This document shows positions 17,502-25,417 of a stretch of 64,000 bases of DNA, piece by piece. The stretch's first letter is position 1, and each line of letters opens with the position of its first letter. A model generated the notes under the pieces. The model ran no database searches. It had not been told where the DNA came from and saw nothing but the letters and a program-made list of their open reading frames with translations. Source of the stretch: JAKVBK01 sp022447275 (GTDB lineage Bacteria; Pseudomonadota; Alphaproteobacteria; Rhodobacterales; Rhodobacteraceae); contig CP138932.1 of the NCBI GenBank assembly GCA_047125605.1, forward strand, positions 1,364,001 to 1,428,000. Reading direction: 5' to 3'. The position numbers and the translations under genes are program-made.

Positions 17502-18484
17502 CAGGCCGTGCCCCGGCGCAAAACGGCCGTTATCTGCGCCATGGCAGAGATCGCGATCTCAGCCGGGGATTTGGCTCCGATATCGAGCCCGACCGGGGCG
17601 TGCAGACGCCCGATCTGCGCGGGCGTGAAGCCCGCCTCCTGCATGCGTTTGACGCGTTTGGCATGGGTGCGCGTCGAACCGAGGCAACCGATATAGAAGC
17701 AATCAGAAGCAAGGGCCCGGGCGATCGCGGGATCGTCGATCTTGGGATCATGGGTCAAGGTGACGATGGCAGAGCGGGCATCAATGCCCCAGGCGTCGAG
17801 CGCCTCATCGGGCCAGTCATGGCTGATTGTCTCGCCGGGAAACCGGGCTTGCGAGCCAAACGCCTCGCGCGGATCAATGAGGACGGGATCATACCCGGCA
17901 AGCCGGGCCATCACGACGAGAGGCTGGGCGATGTGAACCGCGCCCACCACAGCCATGCGCAGGGGCGGGTTATGGATCGCGGTGAACACGCGCCCCTCTT
18001 CATCGAAGCCAGACCGGTCTGCGCGAAAGCGGTCTGCCTCGGCCCCATCGGCGGCGAAACCGCGCTGCCATGTGGTGGTATCCACCTGATAGGCCACGGG
18101 CTGGCGCAAGGCCCGCCGCTGGGTGAGGTCTTCGAGCATATCTGCCTCAAACCCTGCACCAATCGGCTCTACCATGATGCGGATCGTGCCGCCGCAGGCG
18201 AGACCCACGGCAAAGGCCTCGTCGTCGGTCACGCCATATTCCAGAATGCGGCTCTGGCCGTCTTCTAAAGCGTCGAGCGCCTCCGCGACCACAGCGCCTT
18301 CGACGCAGCCGCCCGAGACAGAGCCGGCAAGCTCCGCATCGCCCGAGATCGCAAGCTGGCTGCCCACCGGGCGCGGGGCCGATCCCCACGTTTGCACAAC
18401 AGTGGCAAGCGCAGCGCCACGGCCCGCACGGTGCCACGCAAGCGCGGTTTCAGGGATATCGTCGAAGCCGGGTGTATCAGCCAT
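17501..18484 (-). CDS. XdhC family molybdenum-cofactor maturation protein
   Basis: XdhC-type chaperones bind and deliver sulfurated molybdenum cofactor to xanthine-dehydrogenase-family hydroxylases. The 327-residue product has the N-terminal XdhC/CoxI domain (AALATVVQTWGSAPRPVGSQ, AGSVSGGCVEGAVV, GLACGGTIRIMVEP) and a C-terminal Rossmann-like domain (MAVVGAVHIAQPLVVMARLA, DPKIDDPAIARAL, YIGCLGS). The start at ATG 18484 has GGAGG upstream; the longer frame to 18640 was rejected because it crosses the bioY terminator. It is followed directly by the molybdopterin-binding gene. The target hydroxylase is not in this window. Confidence 0.9.
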   Translation of the reverse strand: MADTPGFDDIPETALAWHRAGRGAALATVVQTWGSAPRPVGSQLAISGDAELAGSVSGGCVEGAVVAEALDALEDGQSRILEYGVTDDEAFAVGLACGGTIRIMVEPIGAGFEADMLEDLTQRRALRQPVAYQVDTTTWQRGFAADGAEADRFRADRSGFDEEGRVFTAIHNPPLRMAVVGAVHIAQPLVVMARLAGYDPVLIDPREAFGSQARFPGETISHDWPDEALDAWGIDARSAIVTLTHDPKIDDPAIARALASDCFYIGCLGSTRTHAKRVKRMQEAGFTPAQIGRLHAPVGLDIGAKSPAEIAISAMAQITAVLRRGTA

Positions 18485-18601
18485 CAGCAGGCCCTCCTTC
18501 ATCGGAGATACTATCACGGGGCGGAACGGCAAGGACAAGCACCGCAAATGATGTCGCAATGTGCAGGAATGCAGATTGCCAAGACGGCGCGGGATCAAAC
18601 T

Positions 18602-18632
18602 GAAAACGGGCGCCCCATCGGGACGCCCGTAC
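18602..18632 (-). terminator. Rho-independent terminator of bioY
   Basis: On the minus strand ACGGGCGTCCC and GGGGCGCCCGTTTT form a stem with a short GAT loop and a T-run, about 30 bp after the bioY stop. Confidence 0.75.
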
Positions 18633-18658
18633 CAAAGCAAGATCAGATCGGTGGCTGA

Positions 18659-19270
18659 TCAGGTGCGCGCTTTGCCCACCAGTTTCCAAATCACGGGCAG
18701 CAGGATCGCCGCCAGCGCGAGCTTCATGAAGTCACCGATGATGAAGGGGGTCAGGCCCCATTCGAGGATCGGCTTGTCCCAGCCGTACAGAACGCCCAGC
18801 CACAGCAGGCCCGGCACGTAGATCAGGGCGTTGCCGATCAGCATGGCAAAGGCCATCCAGATCACCGAACGATCCCAACCCCGGGTTGCGGCCCAACCCA
18901 GCGCAAGCGTCGCCAGCACGTAGCCGACGAGGTAGCCGCCAGTGCCACCCATCATGTATTCCAGCCCAAACTTCTCAGCCGAGGAATTGGCGAACACGTC
19001 GTAGCCGAGCGCCCCCACGATCAGATAGCCAAGAATGGTCACGAGGCCCAAGCGCGGCCCATAGGCGGCGCCGATGGCCAGCACGCCGAAGGTGCCCATG
19101 GTCACCGGAACCGGCGAGGGCGGGATCGGCAGCTTGATCTTGGCCAGAACGGCCAGCAGCACGATGCCAAGCGCAACAAGCGCCACCTGCTTGATGCGCA
19201 GGGCTGCGCCCGCATTGGGGCCCAGCGTCTCGGCAAGGCTGTTGTAAGAGTTAAGGGTCTGGCTCGCCAT
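18659..19270 (-). CDS. bioY: Biotin transporter BioY (ECF-type S component)
   Basis: This 203-residue membrane protein has six hydrophobic helices and the BioY signatures KLPIPPSPVPVTMGTFGVLA, YLIVGALGYDVFA and GGTGGYLVGYVLA. BioY binds biotin and works alone or with the BioMN energising module, which is not present here. The ribosome binding site GGAGAG lies just before ATG 19270. It is probably monocistronic, since a terminator follows. Confidence 0.94.
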   Translation of the reverse strand: MASQTLNSYNSLAETLGPNAGAALRIKQVALVALGIVLLAVLAKIKLPIPPSPVPVTMGTFGVLAIGAAYGPRLGLVTILGYLIVGALGYDVFANSSAEKFGLEYMMGGTGGYLVGYVLATLALGWAATRGWDRSVIWMAFAMLIGNALIYVPGLLWLGVLYGWDKPILEWGLTPFIIGDFMKLALAAILLPVIWKLVGKART

Positions 19271-19428
19271 GGCGCTCTCCTACCTTCCAGAAAGTGTTCT
19301 CTTGCCGCCGTGATGCAGCATGCAGGGCCTCGGCGCAACCGTCAAAAAGGCTGCTGAGCGGCGTTGCGCGCCACGCTTTGCAGAAGATTACTGTATTTTG
19401 GGGTGTTTTTGCCGCCCGCTCCGTTGCG

Positions 19429-19848
19429 TCAGAGCGATCCCGCGCGCTGGTAGATGGTGCGCATGGTGTAATCCTTGCGCGGGCCTGAGACCTGCCACTC
19501 CGCGCTCCATGCATCTGGCCAAGCGCTGAAATCATAGCGGACGATATATGTATCCGGGTCGCACCAATGGGTCGCCCTGCCCTGCCCCCCGATGCTGTGA
19601 AACGGACGCATGTCATCGAAAGAAACCTCAATGTCCGCGCGGCCCTGTTGCCAGAAGTAGCGACGGCGCGCTGTCATCGGCGCTGCTCCGGGCAGGTTCA
19701 ACTGCCCCTCTTCGTCATAGCGCAAACCCGATGTCACGGCTGTGAAGCGGGCCGTGCCGACAAGCTGCCCCTCGGCCCCGGCACGGCGGTCTTCGATCTG
19801 TCGCGAAATCGTCCAGAGCCCTTCGAAGGCATTCAAATCCGGGGTCAT
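19429..19848 (-). CDS. DUF6314 family protein
   Basis: This 139-residue soluble protein of a lipocalin-like, beta-rich type starts FEGLWTISRQIEDRRAG and contains YFWQQGRADIEVSFDDMRPF and the C-terminal segment DTYIVRYDFSAWPDAWSAEW. It matches the conserved pattern of DUF6314. Function unknown. GGAGG precedes the ATG at 19848. It is divergent from purB. Confidence 0.75.
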   Translation of the reverse strand: MTPDLNAFEGLWTISRQIEDRRAGAEGQLVGTARFTAVTSGLRYDEEGQLNLPGAAPMTARRRYFWQQGRADIEVSFDDMRPFHSIGGQGRATHWCDPDTYIVRYDFSAWPDAWSAEWQVSGPRKDYTMRTIYQRAGSL

Positions 19849-20010
19849 TGGGCTGGCCTCCTTTCAAGCAGCGGGCTGCGTGGGCGCAAGATGGCCGCCA
19901 ACAAAGCCGCTGCCAATACTGCCTGCACAGATTTCTTGCATCTGCACCGCCTTGCTGTTCCCGCCTCCTCCCCCTAGAAGCGGCACGCGCGCCAGCCAAG
20001 AGGAAAACCG

Positions 20011-21315
20011 ATGATCCCACGTTATGCCCGCCCCGAAATGGTTGCCATCTGGTCACCTGAGACGAAGTTCCGCATCTGGTACGAGATCGAAGCCCATGCC
20101 TGTGACGCGCAGGCACAGCTGGGTGTGATCCCCCAGGAAAACGCCGATGCTGTCTGGAAAGCGAAGGATGTTGAATTCGATGTCGCCCGCATCGATGAGA
20201 TCGAAGCCGTCACCAAGCATGACGTGATTGCCTTCCTGACCCACCTCGCTGAGATCATCGGCAATGAGGAAGCCCGCTTTGTCCACCAGGGCATGACGTC
20301 GTCAGATGTGCTGGATACCACACTCAACCTGCAAATGGTCCGCGCCGCCGACCTGTTGATGGTGGGCCTCGAGCGGGTGTTGGCCGCCCTGAAGACCCGT
20401 GCCTATGAGCACAAGGACACTGTTCGGGTGGGCCGCAGCCACGGCATCCATGCAGAGCCCACCACAATGGGCCTGACATTTGCGCGTTTCTACGCCGAAA
20501 TGGATCGCAACCGCACCCGGCTGCAGCAGGCCCGTGACGAGATTGCCACGGGCGCGATCTCGGGCGCGGTGGGCACGTTTGCCAATATCGATCCAGCCGT
20601 CGAAGCCCATGTCTGTGCCGAGATGGGCCTGATCCCAGAGCCGATCAGCACCCAGGTTATCCCGCGCGATCGCCACGCCATGTTCTTTGCCGTGTTGGGC
20701 GTGATCGCCAGCAGCATCGAAAACATCGCCGTGGAAATCCGCCACATGCAGCGCACCGAGGTGCTCGAAGGGGCAGAGTTCTTCTCGATGGGGCAAAAAG
20801 GCTCCTCGGCGATGCCGCATAAGAAAAACCCGGTTCTGACCGAAAACCTGACCGGCCTCGCCCGGCTCGTGCGGATGACCGTGATCCCCGCCATGGAGAA
20901 CGTGGCCCTCTGGCACGAGCGTGATATCTCACACAGCTCGGTCGAACGGATGATTGGCCCCGATGCGACGATCACGCTTGATTTCGCCCTGCACCGGTTG
21001 GCGGGCGTGGTAGAGAAAATGCTGATCTTCCCCGAGAACATGCTGGAAAACATGAACAAGTTCCCCGGCCTTGTCATGAGCCAGCGCGTGTTGCTGGCCC
21101 TGACACAAGCCGGCGTCAGCCGTGAAGATGCCTACTCCATGGTGCAACGCAACGCGCTGAAGGTGTGGGAAGAGCGCGTGGATTTCCGCGAACAGCTGCT
21201 CGGCGATGCTGACGTTGTCGCCGCCTTGGGCGAAGACGGCATCAACGAAAAGTTTGACATGGGCTATCACACCAAACATGTCGACACGATCTTCAAGCGG
21301 GTCTTTGGCGCCTGA
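20011..21315 (+). CDS. purB: Adenylosuccinate lyase
   Basis: This 434-residue enzyme of the fumarase/aspartase superfamily cleaves SAICAR and adenylosuccinate in purine synthesis. The superfamily signature GSSAMPHKKNP is at about residues 264-274 (flexible catalytic-serine loop); other conserved blocks are HQGMTSSDVLDTTLNLQM and VGRSHGIHAEPTTMGLTFA (catalytic His), with C-terminal WHERDISHSSVERMIGPDA. The ribosome binding site AGAGGAAAA precedes the ATG. It ends in a strong terminator at 21395-21430. Confidence 0.97.
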   Translation: MIPRYARPEMVAIWSPETKFRIWYEIEAHACDAQAQLGVIPQENADAVWKAKDVEFDVARIDEIEAVTKHDVIAFLTHLAEIIGNEEARFVHQGMTSSDVLDTTLNLQMVRAADLLMVGLERVLAALKTRAYEHKDTVRVGRSHGIHAEPTTMGLTFARFYAEMDRNRTRLQQARDEIATGAISGAVGTFANIDPAVEAHVCAEMGLIPEPISTQVIPRDRHAMFFAVLGVIASSIENIAVEIRHMQRTEVLEGAEFFSMGQKGSSAMPHKKNPVLTENLTGLARLVRMTVIPAMENVALWHERDISHSSVERMIGPDATITLDFALHRLAGVVEKMLIFPENMLENMNKFPGLVMSQRVLLALTQAGVSREDAYSMVQRNALKVWEERVDFREQLLGDADVVAALGEDGINEKFDMGYHTKHVDTIFKRVFGA

Positions 21316-21394
21316 CGCGCCGCCTGATAATTGCTTGAAAGAGCGGTGCCGCACAGTCCGCTGATGAACTCTGTGCTGTAGACACTCAACGATC

Positions 21395-21431
21395 ACGCCC
21401 TGCCGATAATTGCTCGGCAGGGCGTTGCTTT
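21395..21431 (+). terminator. Rho-independent terminator of purB
   Basis: Arms of 12 bp, ACGCCCTGCCGA (21395-21406) and TCGGCAGGGCGT (21414-21425), are perfectly paired around a 7-nt loop and followed by TGCTTTTT. Confidence 0.9.
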
Positions 21432-21544
21432 TTCAGATGCTTCCCTTGAAACCTGCCGCGTGAGTGTTGTTTGAACTTTCGTGGGTTGCGGGCCTTTTGC
21501 GCGCTGTCTTTCAGTCAACGACTGTTACTTTTGGAGAGCGCTTC

Positions 21545-22723
21545 GTGACCAATCCAAGGATCACCGGCCTACTTGCGACCAACATTTTTTTGTCGGGTGC
21601 CGCATTTGCGGCAATGAACCCATATCGTGCAATCGTTGGTGTGGAGACTTTGGGGCTGAGCAACGCCGCCTTTGGTCTGATCATGGCATTGAATGCACTT
21701 GGCGGGTCGGCAATTGCCGTTTTGTTGGTCTGGCTTTCTGACAGGATTCAGGACAGGCGCCTGCTTGTGCTGCTTTGTGCGATCGGCGGCGCTTTGGGAT
21801 TTGTCCTTGTTTGGGCGGTGCGCACACCGGTTGGATTTGCCACGGCACTTTGCCTTTTGGTGCCCTTTGGCAATGCTCTTTTTTCGCAAAGTTTTTCTTA
21901 TTAGAGGGCCTTCTTTGATCGCGAACGGGCAGACAAGTCGCAACTGCTCATGTCGCTTTTACGGTCTGTTTTCGCGGTCGCTTGGATCGTCATCCCGCCC
22001 TTAGCGGGTTGGCTGGCCGCACGATCCTCGGTCTATGCGGTTTTCGGCATTTCGGCGGTGGCCCATGTCGGGTGCACACTCGCCATCACCTTGCTCTGGA
22101 GCCCAAAAGGATCGGCCATCGGAGTTGATCGCACTGCACCGCAGACCTTGCCGCCTGCCCGCATCGCAACGGGCCATCGGCTTGGCGCCTTTGGCGTGGC
22201 CTTGTCCATGATTGCGCTCCAACTCAAAATCAGCGTTTTGCCTTTGGTGATCGTCAGGGATCTCGGTGGCACCCTTGGGCAAGTGGGGATCAATTTTGCC
22301 GTTGCGGCGGCGATTGAAGTTCCCGTGATGATAGGGTGGGGTTATCTGGCTTTGCGCTGGCGCAAGGAAGGCATCCTGTCGTTGGCGTGCTTTGTCTTCG
22401 CGGTTTATTTCGTTTTGCTGACCTTTGCCGATAGCTTCGCGCACGTTGTTATACTGCAAGTGCCCGCAGCGATCGCGATAGCCGCGCTTTTAAGCATCAA
22501 TATCAGTTACCTGCAGGAAGCCATTCCCGGGCGCGTCGGTCTTTCGACGTCTCTGGTTGACGTCACCAACGTGGTGGCAGCGCTATCTGCCGCTGCGATC
22601 TTCGCTGCGAACCCTTGGCAAACCTATGTGCCGCTCATGGGCATGGCGTCCGTTCTCTGCGTCGCAGGGTCAATCGCACTTTCAGTGGCAGCAAAGGTGA
22701 CGCCAGAGAAGACCGCGAAATAA
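21545..22723 (+). pseudogene. MFS transporter (SetA-like) interrupted by one in-frame amber codon
   Basis: From GTG 21545 (GGAGAG 7 nt upstream) the frame reads through typical MFS helices (ITGLLATNIFLSGAAFAAMN, ALNALGGSAIAVLLVWLSDR) with the loop DRIQDRRLLVLL. It meets TAG at 21902-21904 after SFSY, continues in the same frame with RAFFDRERADKSQLLMSLLR and more helices, and stops at 22723. Removing the stop gives one 392-residue protein of about 12 helices with no other lesion. The substrate class is sugar-efflux-like by weak resemblance. It is read as a recent nonsense mutation; a fragment start at ATG 21950 could make the C-terminal half but would be non-functional. Confidence 0.85.
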
Positions 22724-22760
22724 GTGTCGAGGCTTTGCATGCCGGCTCTGTCCGAATAGG

Positions 22761-23801
22761 TCAGATGTCGGGATCCTGATCCTCTTCCGCTACAAGAAGA
22801 ATCGTACCCGCGTTGGCAAGATCACGGATGGCCTCGATGACCGCAGCCATTGCATCCTCTCCATCCGCAGCCTTGATCTCACCAAGCTCGGTCATCTCGT
22901 CGCGCAGGCTTTCGGCCATGCGCTTGGACATGTTGTTGAGAATGAATTCGGTGCTTTCAGGGTGCGCCTCCGCGCCCGCCGCAAGGGCTCGCAACAAAAT
23001 ATCTTGCTCAAGCACCCGGACCGCTTTGGGCACATCAGATGCGGCAAGGCGCTGGGGCAAGTTTGCATATGTGAAGATCGATTGGCGTACAGCCTTTGCA
23101 AACTGCTGATCTTCCTCGTCCAATCCGGCCAGAACATCGTCACGGGTTTTCGCGCGTGAGGAATTGAGGATCGCGCCAACGCGCTCCACCGGGCTGTCGT
23201 CGAAAGCGATGTCTGGCTGGTTGTCCAGCTGCTCTGCCAGCGACACACCGATCCTGCGCACGGTCTCCGGGCCAACCACACAGGTTTGTCGGATGGCGAT
23301 CGAAAGCCTGCGGGCGCGATCGCCGGGCAAAACCTCTAACAGTTCTGCGGCCCGTTTTACCGGCAACTTTGACAACAAAATGGCCCCCACTTCAGGTGCC
23401 TCATTCACCAGAATCGGCTCTAACTTCTCGGGCGGCAGATCCGCAATGATCTGCCATGGGTCGCCGGATATTGGCACGCCAGAGCGCTTGCGGACGCGCT
23501 GCGCTGCGCTGGGGCTGATGTGCGACTCCAACAAGCCCAACGCATCCCCCAGACCACGCGGAAAAGACAGACCAATTGAATCAATCGTAGCCAAAAACTC
23601 TTCTGTGACGGCCTTCAGCGTTGCGCGATCGATGGATTGCATATCCGCCAGTTGCTGCGTCAAATCTTCCTGCATGCCCTCTGGCAAATCGCCGATCGGC
23701 ACCTCGACACCTTCCGACAAGAGCAGCCGCACGATGACGGCGGCCTTTTGCCGGTTTGTAAGCTTTCGCGGTGCAGACAGGTCTGCAAGGGCTGTGGACA
23801 T
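22761..23801 (-). CDS. fliG: Flagellar motor switch protein FliG-like
   Basis: The product is 346 residues. N-terminal domain: LTNRQKAAVIVRLLLSEG. Middle domain: PWQIIADLPPEKLEPILVNE with LSKLPVKRAAELLEVLPGD, the FliG armadillo-like region. C-terminal domain: LPQRLAASDVPKAVRVLEQD, LRALAAGAEAHPESTEFILN and NMSKRMAESLRDEM, the torque-transmitting part that contacts MotA. The start at ATG 23801 (MSTALADLS) is used, because upstream residues of the open frame overlap the terminator at 23830-23862. No other flagellar gene is adjacent, so it is a solitary copy that may serve a flagellar system elsewhere. Confidence 0.85.
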   Translation of the reverse strand: MSTALADLSAPRKLTNRQKAAVIVRLLLSEGVEVPIGDLPEGMQEDLTQQLADMQSIDRATLKAVTEEFLATIDSIGLSFPRGLGDALGLLESHISPSAAQRVRKRSGVPISGDPWQIIADLPPEKLEPILVNEAPEVGAILLSKLPVKRAAELLEVLPGDRARRLSIAIRQTCVVGPETVRRIGVSLAEQLDNQPDIAFDDSPVERVGAILNSSRAKTRDDVLAGLDEEDQQFAKAVRQSIFTYANLPQRLAASDVPKAVRVLEQDILLRALAAGAEAHPESTEFILNNMSKRMAESLRDEMTELGEIKAADGEDAMAAVIEAIRDLANAGTILLVAEEDQDPDI

Positions 23802-23829
23802 GGTGCGGCACCGTTCTGGGCAGGCAACA

Positions 23830-23862
23830 AGAAAAAGGGCCAAGCTTTGAAAGCTCGGCCCG
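23830..23862 (-). terminator. Rho-independent terminator of the upstream TPR gene
   Basis: On the minus strand GGGCCGAGCTTTC and AAAGCTTGGCCC pair and are followed by TTTTTC, about 55 bp after the stop at 23917. Confidence 0.85.
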
Positions 23863-23916
23863 TTAATCCGTAACTGGCCTTGTTTAAAGGTCGGTTACCG
23901 CGGGGAAAATCCTGCG

Positions 23917-24453
23917 TCAGTAGGCAGGCGACCGTCCCTCACGGATGGCCAGACGCAGCGCGAAGGCCGGCCAGCTTTCCCGCCCTGCCAGCGCCGTTAC
24001 AAGCTGCAGTTGGGCCTTGGCACCGTCCAGATCGCCAACTTCCGCGAGCGCTTGGCCCATGTAGGAGCGCGCCAGAACATTGTCGGGATTGCGCGCGAGT
24101 GCAGCCTCATAAAACGCCATGCCCTGCTCGAAACGCCCCGCTTTGCGATGGGCAAATCCCTTGTATGTGAGCGCCATGTCCCCATCTCCGCGCACCAGCG
24201 TCTCAAGGATCAAAAGCGTGTCTTCCGGGCGGTCCAGATAGGCCAGTTCGCGCGCAGCCTTGATCCGATCTGCATCCTCAAAGCGGCTGTCGCGCGCATT
24301 AATGCAAGCCTCGGTTTCGGTGTCCCATATCTGCCCTTTTGGGCATTCAGCGGTCGGGGTTGGCTTGGGCGGTGTAAAGCTGTCGCTGCCAGCGGCAAAG
24401 ACGGGGCTGGCCATTGCAAAACAGGCAGCCGCAAGGAACGTCGTTCTCATCAT
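23917..24453 (-). CDS. Exported tetratricopeptide-repeat protein
   Basis: This 178-residue protein has a signal peptide (RTTFLAAACFAMASPVFA). A short cysteine-containing segment follows (CPKGQIWDTETEAC), then TPR-type helices (ALTYKGFAHRKAGRFEQGMA, FYEAALARNPDNVLARSYMG, QALAEVGDLDGAKAQLQLV). Periplasmic protein-protein interaction is likely; the partner is unknown. AGGAG is 7 nt before the ATG at 24453. The cysteine segment resembles that of the small protein encoded just upstream (24590-24754): both have C, then an acidic-plus-aromatic stretch with DTE or DAE, then a second C. Confidence 0.75.
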   Translation of the reverse strand: MMRTTFLAAACFAMASPVFAAGSDSFTPPKPTPTAECPKGQIWDTETEACINARDSRFEDADRIKAARELAYLDRPEDTLLILETLVRGDGDMALTYKGFAHRKAGRFEQGMAFYEAALARNPDNVLARSYMGQALAEVGDLDGAKAQLQLVTALAGRESWPAFALRLAIREGRSPAY

Positions 24454-24532
24454 CTGCATTCTCCTCGAAATGGTCTTAAGGCCGAAATAGTGCGCCGGGC
24501 ACAAAGGGCCCATCACATCCCCGTTCGCGGGC

Positions 24533-24563
24533 ACAAAAAAACCGGCACCTGCAAAGGTGCCGG
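24533..24563 (-). terminator. Rho-independent terminator of the small secreted protein gene
   Basis: On the minus strand CCGGCACC / GGTGCCGG (loop TTTGCA) is followed by seven T. It lies 27 bp after the stop at 24590. Confidence 0.85.
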
Positions 24564-24589
24564 GGTATTCCGTGTCGCGTCGGTTTCGA

Positions 24590-24754
24590 TCAGCTTGAGG
24601 TGATCACAACGCACTTACCCGCTTCGGCATCGTAGAACGAGCCTTCCGCGCAGGTCATGGTGGCCTGTTGCTTGTGGCCCCAGGCACACTCGGCCATCGC
24701 CAAGGTCGGCAGCACAGTCAGCGCGACCGCGATTAGTCCTGCTTTGATCTTCAT
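24590..24754 (-). CDS. Small secreted cysteine-containing protein
   Basis: 54 residues: the signal peptide KIKAGLIAVALTVLPTLAMA is followed by a 33-residue mature part ECAWGHKQQATMTCAEGSFY with a final C in KCVVITSS. Three cysteines suggest at least one disulfide. GGGAG precedes ATG 24754. The mature segment resembles the cysteine segment of the TPR protein encoded downstream. Function unknown. Confidence 0.7.
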   Translation of the reverse strand: MKIKAGLIAVALTVLPTLAMAECAWGHKQQATMTCAEGSFYDAEAGKCVVITSS

Positions 24755-24847
24755 GTTGCGTCTCCCGTTGGTGTGTAGCAGGAAAGCTAGCACGGCTTTG
24801 CGTTCCCCCAAGAGAATTCTTTGTCGCAGCACTAAAACAAGCCAACC

Positions 24848-25417
24848 TCAGGCGAAAACGCCCACTTCCCCGCCAGGCAGTGCCGCTTCTGTGAGCAAGT
24901 TGAACACGTATTGCGCAACAGAGCGGAAACAGATGAGTGTAAAATCGCCCTGCGCGTCGACCCAGAAGGCAGCCGCCACCTGCGCCACGCGCGTCCGACG
25001 CGATTCACCCGCCTCAAACTGGCCCGGCGCAAGGTCCACCGGACACAGCTTGGCCAGCACCTCCCGCGCCGTTGGCCCGCTCACCGTAAACACAGCGCGC
25101 GCATCAGAGACATTGCACACCAGCGCGTGCTGATACTTGAGCGTGGCGCTCAGATCACGCACAGCATCTGTGACGCCTTGATGGGGCACAAGGATCAACA
25201 GCTCGTCCGGCGACATCCAGCCCAAGGACCCGCCTTTACCCTGTGTGATCTGTCGGGTGCTGGGCATGTCCGCCCCGGTCAGCCCGGTCACTGCGGCCAC
25301 CAGTGCCGGATCAGCGAGGTTTCCCCGCAGAGTGATCATGCCCTGCATCGGCGCCTCAGAGACGCTGCTGCTGCCCTGCGAACGCGCGCCCCCGAGGGCG
25401 GTTGCGATATCAGACAT
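24848..25417 (-). CDS. soxG: Sarcosine oxidase gamma subunit
   Basis: 189 residues, the smallest folate-fold-like subunit of heterotetrameric sarcosine oxidase. Conserved segments are TLRGNLADPALVAAVTGLTG, GWMSPDELLILVP and CNVSDARAVFTVSGPTAREV, then the C-terminal CFRSVAQYVFNLL. It contacts alpha and helps hold the complex; it has no cofactor of its own. The ATG at 25417 overlaps the 3' end of soxA by 8 bp, so it is translationally coupled. It is the last gene of the sox cluster. Confidence 0.93.
   Translation of the reverse strand: MSDIATALGGARSQGSSSVSEAPMQGMITLRGNLADPALVAAVTGLTGADMPSTRQITQGKGGSLGWMSPDELLILVPHQGVTDAVRDLSATLKYQHALVCNVSDARAVFTVSGPTAREVLAKLCPVDLAPGQFEAGESRRTRVAQVAAAFWVDAQGDFTLICFRSVAQYVFNLLTEAALPGGEVGVFA

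Noticed and set aside
21902..21904. Programmed amber readthrough (pyrrolysine-like) in the MFS gene
   Set aside because: No pyrrolysine genes are seen, this lineage is not known to use it, and the position is not a conserved functional residue; a nonsense mutation is simpler.
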